From Ectocarpus siliculosus (lineage: Eukaryota > Sar > Phaeophyceae > Ectocarpales > Ectocarpaceae): a stretch of 43,978 nucleotides of DNA. Positions 32,001 through 43,605 of the stretch are shown one piece after another. The stretch is taken from positions 3,608,270 through 3,652,247 of the forward strand of contig FN649731.1 in assembly GCA_000310025.1 (NCBI GenBank), read 5' to 3'. A model generated the notes under the pieces. The model ran no database searches. It was not told the DNA's origin and saw only the letters and a list, made by a program, of their open reading frames with translations. Numbering within the stretch: position 1 is the stretch's first letter; each line of letters begins with the position of its first letter. Position numbers and translations under genes: made by a program.

Positions 32001-35000
32001 GTAAGAACGCAACCGACAGATATCACACCCCTGGACCGATTTTCAAAGCCCGATTACTCCATCACGAAATATGATGCCGCATGGGAGCATACGTTTTCGG
32101 TAAGCTCTCGACGAGACGGTTTCAACACGACGCCACTGCTTTCCATGCCGAGATAACGAGCGTCAAAAATCGCTCCAGGGGGTGTGTGATATCTCACGCA
32201 ACGTACGGACTCACATGCAAAGAGGGGCACCGGGGGAAGTGTCGCAGGTACGGATGGAGTTGGCCACCTCGTCGTCGAGGGGCCCGTCGTAAAGGTTCTC
32301 CACACGGTACTTCTGGGCCTGGGGGGGGGACGGCAGGTGGACCACGATCATCTCCAGAACAGCGTCGGCGGCGGGTAGCCACTTCTGCATGACGCGCTTC
32401 AGGAGGGGCTTGCCGACAAGCTCCTTCTCCTCGCCCTTGAGGGTCACGCCCACCGCGGTAAGCATCTTCTGGATCTTCTGCTTCTTGTCGTCCATGATGG
32501 CGTCGAACATCTTGCAGATGGGGGACATGATCCACTGGCAGAAGGCACGCTCAAGCTTGCCGTTGTCGCTGTTCTTCTTCCACTGTTTTGTTTGTTTTGA
32601 GGGTCAGGGCAGTTGGATGCGGAGAGTCAAGCAGGGGATGTTAATTGGGGTGGTCAGTACGCGGCAACTGCAGCAAGACACCGGGTGAGACATGGAATCA
32701 CAAAGGGGCCGCGCCCTACTCCGGGCGAACTGCACTGGGGGACGTTCTTCATCTGGATATATGAGAAGACCGCAGTTTCAAGCTGAGAAAAGAGATGACA
32801 GATTGCCGCCAGCGTCATCTGCGTCAACGTTCTTCGTACAGCTCGCAATAGGATGAAACAAAAGCAGTCTGCGGTCTCCGTCCAGGTTTTTCTCTGTAGC
32901 GACCGGGTTTGCACACAGACGCCGAAACTTGGGCGGCATAACGGCGCGAACGTAACGCTTCACGCCCAATGCAAGTCTTGCGACCATTAAACTTCAACAA
33001 AGCATTCGTTTTGGCCGGAAGTGACGACAACAGAGGAGCACACTGTTTCGCGACCAAAGAGAAAAAAAGCCGCACCTCCTTGCCTTCGCGACAATAGAGA
33101 AGAAAACAAAAAGACGCACCTTCTTGCCGGCGGCGTCGAAGTACCAGTCGCCCCACAGCTTCTGCATCATCTTCTCCTCCTGGGTGCCGAACTTCGCCGC
33201 GTAGATCTTGGCGAACTTCTTGAGGGTGAAGCCCCACTGGTGGAGGCCGGACCCGAAGGCGACGGTACCCTTGTCGGGGTACACCTGTTGGGTGTTGGGT
33301 CGTGTCACAACGGTCATTAAGATATACCGCAGGATGTTGTACATGGTTCCCTTGAACTGCATTCAAGTACGATAGTACGCCAATGTACTTCTTGATCGGG
33401 TGCAGGACATTGGTAAATACTTCTAAGCAACCAGGGGACAGCGATCGAAACGGGAAAAGCAAAAAAGGCGAGCGGTCTATTGCCCAAGGGCCACGCCACT
33501 CGTACAGAATCTTGCGGCAGCGGAAGATTGCAACCGTGTAGCATAAGTGGGATCAGAGGGAACGAGAAAACAAAAAGAGTTTGAATGTCGAAGGATGACG
33601 CTGGGGTTTGTGGTACCTCACGCCACCTGCGGTAGCGGTGTGTGTGCTACCACACTCCTCTCTTTCACTAGACTAGTAGAAATCTTAAACCAACACCAAA
33701 TTCGCCGTGCGAATTTTTTTGGGCATCACAACGACAAAGTATCGTTTCCAACAGCAACGAAATTCAACAGGCCGGCGTACCAAAGAAGAAACTTCAACCA
33801 AGCTGCGAGAATCTTTTAGCTAGGACGTGACGAACAAATTTGTGAGTAAGCAGCGACTCACGAGTATGCCATCTCGGGATATGATCGTCCCTCCGACTCG
33901 CGGAACACGGTCAGCCGAGAAGCAGACAGTGTAAAAAACCCACACTTTGAGACGGAAAATCCCACGACGAAACGGACAACAGGGTGGTTAATGCTGTTGT
34001 CTTCACATTTCAAACCGTTCCGATCTCCACCACCCAGTATCTCAATTTATCCAACTATAACCACTTGACTCGGTCGATTGCCGTGGTTGCACGCTAACCC
34101 AACCAAAACAAGGTTGACTGCAATAAAAAAAACCTGAAGGCTCTGAACCTCAACAGAAATCAACGGCAGCACAAAGTGAACGGGAACATCACCTGCACGT
34201 CGCCGAGCAGCTCATCGTTGTAGGTGGCGATGATAACGTTCACCGACTCGATGGCACGGGCGAAGGACTGGTACATCTCCTCCGGGGGGAGGTGGAGCTC
34301 CAAGAGAGCGCGGTCCACCTGTTTCGACGTCAAGAACCAAGGGCACACGGCTGTCAACATCGAGGAAAGAGTGCTCGGAAACATTATCACCGCAGGCGGC
34401 TATCGGCAGCCGACTTGAACCAGGAGCGAGAAAAAAATCGTCGTGACCCAGAAGATGCTCAACTAGACTGGCCGCAGGAACGGTAACGGCAAGCGGCAGG
34501 GAAAATCATACCAGCCCAGGCTGAGCGGTGCAGTCGTTCTTGCGCACCCCAACGACCAGACCATTTCTGAGACTATTTTAGACGCGAAACGCCACTTCTT
34601 GCTTCAACCTATTCCGGTTGCGCATGCCGCAGCCCTCCTTTCCAACGGCAGGAGCCACATGCGATGAGGACACCATCACCTCAGCAAAACGGAACATGTA
34701 AATTTGTGCAAGCACGCGCCACAAAAACACTCTTTGGTATCATTGGAAAACATGCACACGTTCGGCACGGGTACTTTCGGCGTCCTTACCTTGTTAACCA
34801 TGAGGACGGGCCTGACACGCTCGCCGATAGCCTGGCGAAGCACCGTTTCCGTCTGCACGCAAACACCCTCGACGCAGTCGACCACCACAAGGGCACCGTC
34901 GGTTACACGGAGAGCGGCGGTAACCTGCAGCAGCCGTCCAAACAAACAGCAGAAAAGAGGAGGGGGCGAGTTCGAGAACCACGGTCGGCAAGGAAAAGAA

Positions 35001-37556
35001 ACACGCCACGAGGTCGGAAGAGAAAGAGGCACCACCCAAGTACACGGTGACGGTTGAGAACCGGGAGTGCCGATAAGCCACAGCCGTAGACCCGTCCTGA
35101 CACACCCGTCACATTGAGGCATAACCTCGGCACAAGGACTTTCAGCTGCTACGTTAAACCCACACGCCAGCAGACCTACCCCCGCTATCATAGTGCAGCG
35201 CAGCCCTAAGTTTGGCGCTCTGGTGTCAGGGAATAATCTTTTCCACTGGCAGAGACAAGCATAACCGTAACGGCGCACACAAAAGAGATGGCACAACAAA
35301 CACAGCGGTGCAAGGGCAGCAGAAACAGACATCGATTTACCTCACACAACAAACAACATAATGGTAAAAGAGACGAGGAACCCATCATACCTCGGACGAG
35401 AAGTCGACGTGACCGGGCGAATCGATGAGGTTGATGAGGAAAGAGGTCTCGTCGATCTGGACGTGGTCGGCCTTGGGTGTGTCGTTGGCCTCTCCGGCAG
35501 CGGCCGCGGCTTCGGCGGCCACCTTAGCGTCCTCAGCGGACTCGCCGGCGCTCTTGGAGGCCTTAGCCTCGAGCTCCTGGCGCGCCACCTACGGGGGGAT
35601 GGGGGAGAGAGAGCGGGTTCGTTGAGCAACCGCTTTTCGCGAGGATGTTGTTGAATCTATGAAAAAGAGAGGGTCCTGTAGACCTATCCGTCATCCCTTT
35701 TACAAATGAAAGAAGCTTTTTAATCTCGCGCAGGATGTTGCTGAAAGCAAGCCACAAACGAATCAGACAAGTGGAAACAAACGGCGCGGCCAACCCGCTA
35801 CCGAGGAACTGTATTGTAAGCATCACGGACGGTTGTTGAGCGAGAACGTTCGCAAACTTAGCGTAGCAAGAGGTGGGAAGGAGAAACTTGGACATGCCGA
35901 CATTTTGGTGTCTAAATCCTTCCTGTCGAGCTTGAATGCTCGCATAGAGCCTCTGCTCTGGACATGGGCCAGTGAGTCGCACAACTTCAGCAGCATTGGA
36001 GGGCACAACCAAAAAACCTGGTACATAGTTCTAAGCAGCTAAAGATCGAAAAATGCCGATCATTAAGATTTAGCTTGGGGCATTTATTGCGTCTTCCCGA
36101 CATCAGGCAAGATAGGTGCGCGACAGCCGCAAGGGCAGCGCTGAACGCTTCGCACCATACTCGTGAGGACAGAGGTCTCATGAGCAATACGTGTCACCCG
36201 CTGCGGGGGAGGAGAATATCGGTATTGCTAGCGTGATCGAAGGCCAACAGAACGTTTCACGGCCTGTTGCGAACGTTGCATCGACCAGGTCATGGCTCTA
36301 TTGTATGCTGCTGTTGTCAAGATCATCAGCGAGGTCCAACCGCTTGTAACGACAACAGGCTGTGAACCTGCTGCTGCACTGCCAGGGGCTACCGTAGTAC
36401 AGGGCGCGAGCTTGTTTTCGCCTATCACACAGTTTGCGCTCAGCCATGTGTATAACATTGCACAATGCACTACACACCACGAACGGGGCAACCTTTTGTT
36501 GAGCTGTTGCGCTGCAGGGCAATCGCATTCAGGGCGCGAGCTTGCCTTGTGCAAAATGTTACACACTTCACTGCACACAAAAAACGGGGCAACCCCGTTG
36601 TTGAAAAATAAAAACATGGTTTGGAATCCAACAACCCTTCAGCAGTCCGTCTTGCCGCACCAACCACGAACGGGATTGAAGACACGGCTGCACAACGATA
36701 TGGGAGAAGCATTTTTTGCCCTTTGGCAGAGTGAATCTAGAATATAAACGCCCCGCTTTACCAGAGGGCAAAATAAACGGTGCACAGCGCACCGCCGTCG
36801 GCAGCAAGGAGAGGGACGCGGAACACTCGGAATATTAGCAAGAAAACAACAACCACGGCAGCAACAGTAGTCAGATTACAAGTTGCAAGGCACAAGACAG
36901 CCCGCTCACCTTCTCTCCGGCGTCGAGGTTGTACTCGAAGAACATAGAGATGCCGGTGGACTTGATGGTGATGCAGCGGTCCTGCTCGTCCTGACGGGTG
37001 TCGGTAAAACGGGCCTCGCCCGCGTTCTTCGCGGCGATGATGCCGGCCTTGGACACGAGCGAGTCAGTCAGCGTGGACTTGCCGTGGTCCACGTGCGCGA
37101 TCACGGACATGTTCCGGATGTTGTGCTTCTTATCCATGATCTCACGGAGCTGATCCGTAGTGAAGTTAACCTGCGGGCATCGTCGTAGTAGCGTAGACAG
37201 GAGAGAGGGAGAGGTGAGGAGGGGCCAGAGGGCAAAAATCGGAAGGCTGGACGAGCGGCCACGCACACCCGCGCGGGGGCAACAGCTTCTCCCAGTTCCG
37301 CCCCAACTTCCCTCAGACGCCGCCATGACGCCAGAGAGCAGCGCAAAATTATGCACCACGGCGCATAGATCCACACTTGTGCCCGGCACTCGAGCCACCC
37401 GTGACTCCGCGAGCCTGCTGCGTCCGAGCTCCTCCCTAGAGTTCCTCTTCCCCCGCCCCGCTACAGCGCCTGTGCGTGTGCGACCGCCACACACACATGC
37501 CAAAGACCTCTCAAATAACTTATCCATCCTCGCCAGAAAGCGCGTCGTCTCACCAT
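29044..37556 (-). CDS. EEF2: Translation elongation factor 2 (eEF2), 11 coding exons
   Basis: eEF2 is the GTPase that moves tRNA and mRNA through the ribosome in the cytosol. Minus-strand exons: 37554-37556 (ATG only), 36910-37170, 35391-35588, 34790-34924, 34193-34318, 33120-33284, 32215-32582, 31250-31715, 30571-30804, 29949-30149 and 29044-29532 (stop TAA). All introns are GT-AG; only intron 7 is out of phase 0, splitting a Met codon. The product is 881 residues, slightly longer than the usual 840-860. Visible motifs: P-loop AHVDHGKST (26-34); switch I with RFTDTR, the eEF2-kinase site region; DSPGH (144-148); NKVD (198-201, cut by intron 4); and [15 protein letters not shown], with the diphthamide histidine at 738. 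An Ala/Glu-rich insert precedes DSPGH (about 95-130) and accounts for the extra length. The start is fixed by ACCATGG and the family N-terminus MVNFT. No break or frameshift is seen. Confidence 0.97.
35589..36909 (-). other. eEF2 intron 2, longest, with internal repeats
   Basis: At 1321 bp this intron is about three times the median of the others (383-908). It contains an imperfect internal duplication: CAGGGCGCGAGCTTG at 36400-36414 and 36530-36544, and AACGGGGCAACC at 36482 and 36583. The spacings differ (130 and 101), so the copies have diverged by indels. No gene is seen inside. Confidence 0.8.
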
Positions 37557-38271
37557 GGTTAAGCAGGTAGAGGCCGCGGCCAAGCTCTACCAGTAGCACG
37601 TGGGGGGGTGAGGGGCAACCGAGCGCCCGCGTTGTTGAGAGAGCGGCAGAGATTGCTTTGGGAGAAGGAGAGCAAGGCCACACATTCAAGACGCGGCCTT
37701 GGGGAGGGGGGCTTTCATGCATACCAGCTTTCGAACCAATCTCCTTTGTCGTGCCCCCTGGCTCGCCGCTCAATTGCGCCGCTTGTCGCCGCTCTGATGT
37801 GTGGGTAAGAATTTTTATCATGCAAGATGGAACCTCGCAGCACCCACTCGTGCCTGATAGCAGTTGCCCTTAGGCTCGTTCGCGTCACCTCGAAGCGTGC
37901 GCGCCCACATGTGCTGCAAAAGGAGGAGCGAAAGAGACACGCAGAGGGCGGAGAGAGGACTGCAAGCAATTTTCGCCCATACTGTATGCAAGTGAATGCG
38001 ACAGCAGTTACATTTTATTTCGACGCCGCGACATCGGGCGACGCCAATTCCGAGGACGGTCGTGACATGGTACGGGAAGAGCGTTCGGCTAAATAGTCCA
38101 GAGTCGGGCCTCGATGTTGGTATGATTTAGTTGACCACTTGTAAGGGAGAGAATACTGTCGAGCCACGGCGGTAGTCTATTGTAGACTTCATCATATATA
38201 TATGGTATGTACGAGGTTTTGGGCGCTGCGCGCCCCCGCTTTATTTGAAGCGATTCCAAGGCAATGTTTTA
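37557..38271. other. eEF2 upstream region
   Basis: This should hold the eEF2 promoter and 5' leader on the minus strand. No confident TATA box or initiator can be named. A short (TA)n run lies near 38190-38201. Frames here have no recognised product. Confidence 0.4.
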
Positions 38272-38641
38272 TGTTAAAGGAGGACCCGATTAGCAGCGTA
38301 TCCGTCGATTGACTTTTACCAGAATCGGTACAGCTTCGCAAATGGCTTTAGCAGGATACTGATTCGAATCTCCTTAGGTGCACGTTTTTTCTCCTGACTT
38401 GGACATTTTCCCACAGACACAATGTTTGTCATCAGTCCTGAGAACACCTCTCTCTCTCTTACTGGAATCGATTCTACAAAGAACCATGTGACCTTTGTGA
38501 CACTCCCATCGAATTACCGGCCCTGATGGCCACAAGAGGTTCCCAATTGAGGGTAAGTTCTGTGGGTGGAGAGTGTTAAGGAGGATCCCATTCGCAGGGT
38601 ATCCGTCGATTGACTTTTACCAGAATCGGTACAACTTCGCA
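38272..38641. repeat. Pair of ~68-bp direct repeats
   Basis: 38272-38340 and 38574-38641 both run TGTTAA, GGAGGA, then an identical core (TCCGTCGATTGACTTTTACC and on to CAGAATCGGTACA). They are about 300 bp apart. A weaker relative, GTCGTATTGACTTTTACAGAGG, lies near 13995-14016. Confidence 0.85.
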
Positions 38642-40218
38642 CTTTTCTGAAAGTGGGTGTAGGATGTTGTTAAAATGAAGGTAGGCACCGATGGCAGTTC
38701 AAGTTTCCGTGAAGGTGGAGTTTCCATGATGGAGGGTCGTGTGTGATTTAAGGAGAGGTCCATTATTTGTTTCCCATCGCCGTGCCCGGTACCCCTCCAT
38801 TCTCTGATACACATCCAGAACTCTTAACTGCGAAAAATAGACAAAATTGTCGGCTGAACTGCGAATGAAGAAAGACAGCACTACCAATTTATTTAACGCA
38901 CTACTTGAACTGCAAAAAAAGAATAGCACTACGAAACAACAGACCATTCCGACGCGAGAGCGGCGAAGAGAGAAAAAAGCAAAAAATCAAAGACAACGTG
39001 GATACACGGACACACACACATACCCAGAGAAGAGATAGAGAGGATACGGTACCAAGGTGATAGGAGGTGAGTACATACCGTGTGAAGGTGTTCGAAGAAA
39101 AAAAAAAAGTACATAACCGTTTGAGGTGTTAAAATAAAAAATAAAAAGTACAGCAGTAGCACACGGAATCGGAACCAACAACAGACCATTCCGACGCGAG
39201 AGGTCAAGAGAGAAGGCGAAAATGAAAAGAGAGTGAGTGTGGATAGACAGACCGTCAGAGACATAGAGAGACGGAGGAACGGAGGAAAAGGAGGCACACA
39301 CAGAGGAGAGGGCCGTACTTCGAATGGAATGCGTGGTATGGTACTGAGCGGGGTGACAGCAGCAGGCGAGAGAGATAAAAGCGGAAGACAAAAATGGAAA
39401 GTCCACCAAACAAATTGCCAAATTTCCAGAGGAAATTCTGCTCTGTGAGAGCCCGAGAAAACCGGAATAGAGTGCTCACAGAAACCGAAAGAGGCGAAAT
39501 GAAGCGTTCTGACACGTTCTGAGAGAAAAGTTAAATTGTAAGAAGACTAATCTCTCTCTCTTACACTACGTACCATCGATATAAACCACACAAATTTCTA
39601 GGGTAGCACAATGTTTTATCCCGATTGTTGATCCTCCTCTTGTTGCGGTGCTTGCCTATACTTATATACATGTATCTCGACAAGCTCTTGTTCAGTGATA
39701 CCTTCTCTTGGTCGAAAATAAAAGTGGAGTTACATGTACCCACCAACTTACCTCTCGCACCATTGTTTGCACGTTTCGAGCTTCTCGTCCTGGTGCAACA
39801 AACAACACAACATTTATTTACTGCAAGACACCGTTTGCTTTTAGCGATTCATCCTTGACTGACTTAAATTGGTATCACGCCAGACATCACGGCGACCAAT
39901 GGAATATCAAAGCCAGGTAGGTTATGGTGTGTATGCTCAACGACTTCCTGTGCAACATTATACCTGGGTTATTTCCAGGCTCCGTCATGGATTGCAGTGA
40001 GCGCAATAGGCACACAGGTGACTAGAGTGATACTCTGCGACTATCGTCGACCATCGTAGCAAATTATGTCAACAACATGGCTGATTTGTGCAAGTAAACG
40101 AGATAAACATTTCCACTCAAGGCGATCGGGTAACAACGAGCTCATGGTACAAACTATATGGTACACACATGACAAAGCTCTTTCAGACAGCCCCGGGGAA
40201 CGCCTCTCCCCCAAATTC
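38642..40218. other. No gene; purine-rich with 26-bp direct repeat
   Basis: No supported gene. AACAACAGACCATTCCGACG plus CGAGAG occurs at 38935-38960 and 39178-39203. Between and after these the plus strand is rich in GA and AAAAA tracts, so the minus frames there are Phe/Leu/Ser-rich artefacts. Confidence 0.55.
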
Positions 40219-40641
40219 TCAACAGGTCAGCCGGTCGTCACTCATATGAGAAAGGCTAAAGTCATCCAGTGTCACCCAAATAGAGGTCGTCTGTTGGCAA
40301 AATTACGAGGCCACGACGTCTAATAGTATTGAAACGTACAACACGAGCAAACCGCGCACTATTATTGGCGAAATATCCGCCCTCCCCCCCTCTGACCGTT
40401 CGCTCACCTCATAATATCGAAACACTAACGACAAGCTCAACGGCAGCACGCCGTCTAAAGCGGCATTTTCCAACGAAGGTCTCATTGCCTTGCGATTCTG
40501 AAGCTCATACTTGTTGAAATTCTCCACAAAACTCGCGAGGGTGTCGCAAAAATCACCTGCCTCTAGGTGGTGTTCGAAGAGACGTTCGAGTGCCCATGGG
40601 GTGTCGAGCATCGCGCTGCCGTCGCTGGATACAACCAGCAT
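40219..40641 (-). CDS. Small two-exon gene, unknown function
   Basis: Exon 1 (40408-40641) starts ATG (MLVVSSDGS) and gives 78 residues of ordinary protein composition: ALERLFEHH, DFCDTLASFVENFNKYEL, then LPLSLSLVFRYYE. It ends GAG before the donor GTGAGC. Exon 2 (40219-40290) follows acceptor CCAACAG in phase 0 and adds 23 residues ending LTC and TGA. The predicted product is 101 residues and mostly helical. A stop lies upstream in frame, so a further 5' exon would need splicing. I do not recognise the family. Confidence 0.42.
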
Positions 40642-41627
40642 CGTCACACATCCCCCGTGACATACAACACGCCTTCACCTCCATTCCCCACGCCCTCTAA
40701 TGTGTCTTGTCCCTCAGAAAACCAAAAACACGAAACTGACACAAACGCCATTTCTTCCGTGAAATGCAAGGCAACACGATGGACACCCCGCGGTGCAACG
40801 CACGCTCTACTGTGACCACCTCTTGAACAATGCACACCTCTCCGACCTCCACGTCTGGGTTCAATGCACCAGGGATGCAATTAAGTCATTAGCTGGTGCG
40901 CTTGCGTTGATGCCATGTTCACCCTGGGTTAACCCGTTTGCCACCCACCCTCTCCATCGTTGGTGTACGATAATTCGCCACGTTGCGAAGGCTCGCCGCT
41001 CAGGAAACTCATGTATCTAGCAGCACTACTCCCCCCCAAGCAATTGGTGTACCGCTTTTGTTCATGGTCCATCCCCTCTCAGCGGTGGTGTTGAGACTGG
41101 GGACTATGTTATCCCAGCAACGGCAGGTGAAGGAAAGCAATAATGAAATATTCCACAAGCAAGCCCCTCAGGCAAGCGGGTCACACACGTGTGTGTGTAC
41201 GGACACACATACCAACTACCTAAAACAAGGAGCGTTCACCCCTCAGGCGAGTACCAGGAGCACACCTGCGCGTGATCACCTGGGGGAGAGCGCACTTGGA
41301 CCCCAAACGCATACATACCCATCACACACATACTTCCCATACGCGAATCTCCCAAAAACGACGCACTGATCGGACTCATATCCAAGTACCACACACAGCT
41401 TTCGAGCGTGTCGTGCCACGAAGGACAGGAAAGAAGTCGTGAAATGGAGGGGATCGCCAACTCGGCATGATTGGGCATAACCGGCTTTCCCCCTGACAGC
41501 CGTGGGCTTCTCTTCCATGGAGATCGAAATTGTACATGCATGTGTGCCCAATTTCCTACCCATAACCTCCCTGTTCTACTTGGCCGAAAGCAGAACCCGC
41601 ACAACCGGAGGCGTGCCTCCACAGCTG
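40642..41627. other. No gene recognised
   Basis: A 147-codon minus frame (41236-41679) is open but overlaps the 3' end of the FNIP-repeat gene in another frame and shows no motif. Nothing else is supported. Confidence 0.45.
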
Positions 41628-42399
41628 TCATAGCAGACAACGTCCGCCGCCAGTCACAGTTTGTACGGAGGCCGGCCATACCACTGCGGACAACGACTGC
41701 TTAAAATTTTGGCCAAGTGATAGCTCTTGGAGGGAGTCCGGCCACAAGACTCCGACGATGGGCTGGTTGAATTCACGACCAAACGATAGCTGCTGCAGCG
41801 AGGACGGCCATACGACCCCCACGATGGGCTGGTTGAAGGAGTATCCAAACGATAGCTGCTGCAGGGAGGTCGGCCACACGACTTCGACGATGGGCAGATT
41901 GAAGTTACCCTCAAATGATAGCTGCTGCAGGGAAGCCGGCCACACGACGTGGTCGATTGGTTGATTGAACTGATTACCAAACGACAGCTCCTGCAGGGAG
42001 TCCGGCCACACGGCTCCGACGATGGGCTGGTTGAAATCGTCTCCAAACGACAGCTGCTGCAGGGAGGCCGGCCACACGGCTCCGACGATGGGCTGGTTGA
42101 ACTTTCGACCAAACGAGCTCCTGCAGGGAGGCCGGCCACACGGCTCCGACGATGGGATGGTTGAAATCATAACCAAACGACAGCTCCTGCATGGACGCTG
42201 ACTACACGGCTCCGACGATGGGCTGGTCGAAATCATCTCCAAACCATAGCTGCTGCAGGGAGGCCGGCCACACGGCTCCGACGATGGGATGGTTGAAAGC
42301 ATCTCCAAACGATAGCTCCTGCAGGGAGGCCGGCCACACGACTCCGACAATGCGCTGGTTGAACTTACGACCAAAGTGGAAGGTTGTGTTGTACAACCT
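41628..42399 (-). pseudogene. FNIP-type leucine-rich-repeat gene, broken
   Basis: The minus strand encodes about ten tandem 22-residue repeats of the form FNQPIVGAVWPASLQQLSFG. Each has F-N, a hydrophobic pair, W-P-x-S-L and L-x-F-G, the pattern of FNIP repeats, which form curved leucine-rich-repeat-like solenoids for protein binding. The unit is 66 bp. From 42396 the frame is open until TAG at 42202-42204, where Trp (TGG) is expected. It then continues until two bases are missing near 42116, after which the rest is in a second frame to TGA 41628-41630. No ATG lies in the first frame; AG at 42400-42401 could be an acceptor from an upstream exon. The gene is most likely a pseudogene, although an unusual splice or assembly error cannot be excluded. 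Confidence 0.75.
41758..42375. repeat. 66-bp tandem repeat array, ten units
   Basis: The ATGGGCTGG-like mark recurs at 41758, 41824, 41890, 41956, 42022, 42088, 42152, 42218, 42284 and 42350. The spacing is 66 throughout except one 64-bp interval (42088 to 42152), which holds the 2-base deletion. The array underlies the FNIP repeats and is also partly open on plus because 66 is divisible by three. Confidence 0.93.
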
Positions 42400-42734
42400 G
42401 GTGTTTTGTCAGAACGGTTAGAAAGATCAAAGGGGGCACCGTAGGTAAGAGAGAGTTGATAAATAGGTAGGCATGTGTAACGGAAAGAAAAGAAAAAGAA
42501 AGAGATGACCCTTGCTCACAACAGAAGAAACATCTGAACGAAAGAGCAAGACAATAAACAAACAAGAGGAGGAGGAGGAGTAGAAGAGAGACAGAGGAGG
42601 AAAAAGAAGGAAGCGAGTGTACGAAAGGGAGGAGACAGACAGAGAAAGAGAGCAAGAGCATCGTCGGTTCGTTTGTCGGCCGACCCGGTGCTTGAGCGCG
42701 GGGGCCGGGATCCTGCTGCCGAGCGCGGGGTCCC

Positions 42735-43605
42735 ATGCCGAATACGGTAACGCTTGGGACGTTGACACCGATGCGGCGCCGCGACGAGGAGGAGGAAGAG
42801 CAAGGCGGATGGCGGGGCCAAGGAAGGGGAGAGGACGGGGGCTCGCCGCAGAGGGACGGAGGTGAGAGGAGGAGGTCGTTGAGCCAGGGTGAGCGACGGG
42901 TGACCAGCGTAGAAGGCAGGGGGACTTCGCGGGGAATGGGATCTTGACACCGGGGTGGCGGTTCCGCGAGGCATTCATGCGGGCATTCAACACGGACCTG
43001 GAGGAGTGGACCGCAGCGGTAACCGCGAGGGCGCTGGCGGAGCAGGCGAAGGCCGGGGGTGGGGGGATACCGGGGGGGATGCAGTTGGGTGAAATCCCGC
43101 TGCCGCAGTTCACGCACACACACCTTCTAATGCCACTGGCGCCGCTGGCGCCGGCCTTCGGCGGGGGAGGGGACGGTCGGAGCGGAGGCGGGGGCGGCGG
43201 GGGCAGCGGGGGGGGGGGATCACATACCGCGGGAATGGCAATGGTGGCGGCGGGGGGGGGAGCGGCGGGGGGAACGGCGGGGGGAGCGGCCGGGGCGGTG
43301 GTGGGAATTGGGGAGGAGGTGGGAGCGGCGGCGGGGGATACGGAGGAACAAAGAACGTGGCGGGCGGAGCCGGAAAGGAACAGAGGGGGGGGGGGGGGGG
43401 GACGGCCCCCCCCACAATGGCGGAAACGGAGTGCGCGAAGTTTCGGGAGGAGAACGTGTGCCACCATGAATTTCGGAAGGGCTACGCGCGCCGGTACCGG
43501 CACACCGGCGGCGATCACAACGGCGAAGGCATCATCACCAGGCTCGGCGGTGCCAAGAAGAGGGGGGGGGCAGACGCCGCAGGGGAGCCCGCTGCGAAGA
43601 AATGA
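42735..43605 (+). pseudogene. Gly-rich, degenerate zinc-finger (Gag-like) frame
   Basis: An upstream frame opens ATG at 42735 (MPNTVTLG) and is Arg/Glu-rich. A second frame (about 42944 on) has FREAFMRAFNTDLEEWTAAV. A third (about 43260-43605) is Gly-rich and ends in CAKFREENVCHHEFRKGYAR then RYRH and a basic tail. The last part resembles a CCCH knuckle (C-x8-C...C-x3-H) in which the third Cys is replaced by Arg. Poly-G runs of up to 18 bases make frameshifts, real or from sequencing, very likely. The layout suggests an old retroelement Gag. This call is weak. Confidence 0.3.

Noticed and set aside
38929-39421. Minus frames rich in Phe, Leu and Ser
   Set aside because: They are complements of GA- and A-rich non-coding sequence with no splice context.
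41758-42375. CRISPR-like array
   Set aside because: The 66-bp units are contiguous coding repeats without spacers, in a eukaryotic setting.
41758-42421. Plus-strand frames through the 66-bp array
   Set aside because: They are open only because the unit is divisible by three. The minus frame carries the FNIP signature.
42427-43518. 363-codon Pro/Ser-rich minus frame
   Set aside because: It is the complement of Gly-codon-rich plus sequence and contains no recognisable domain.
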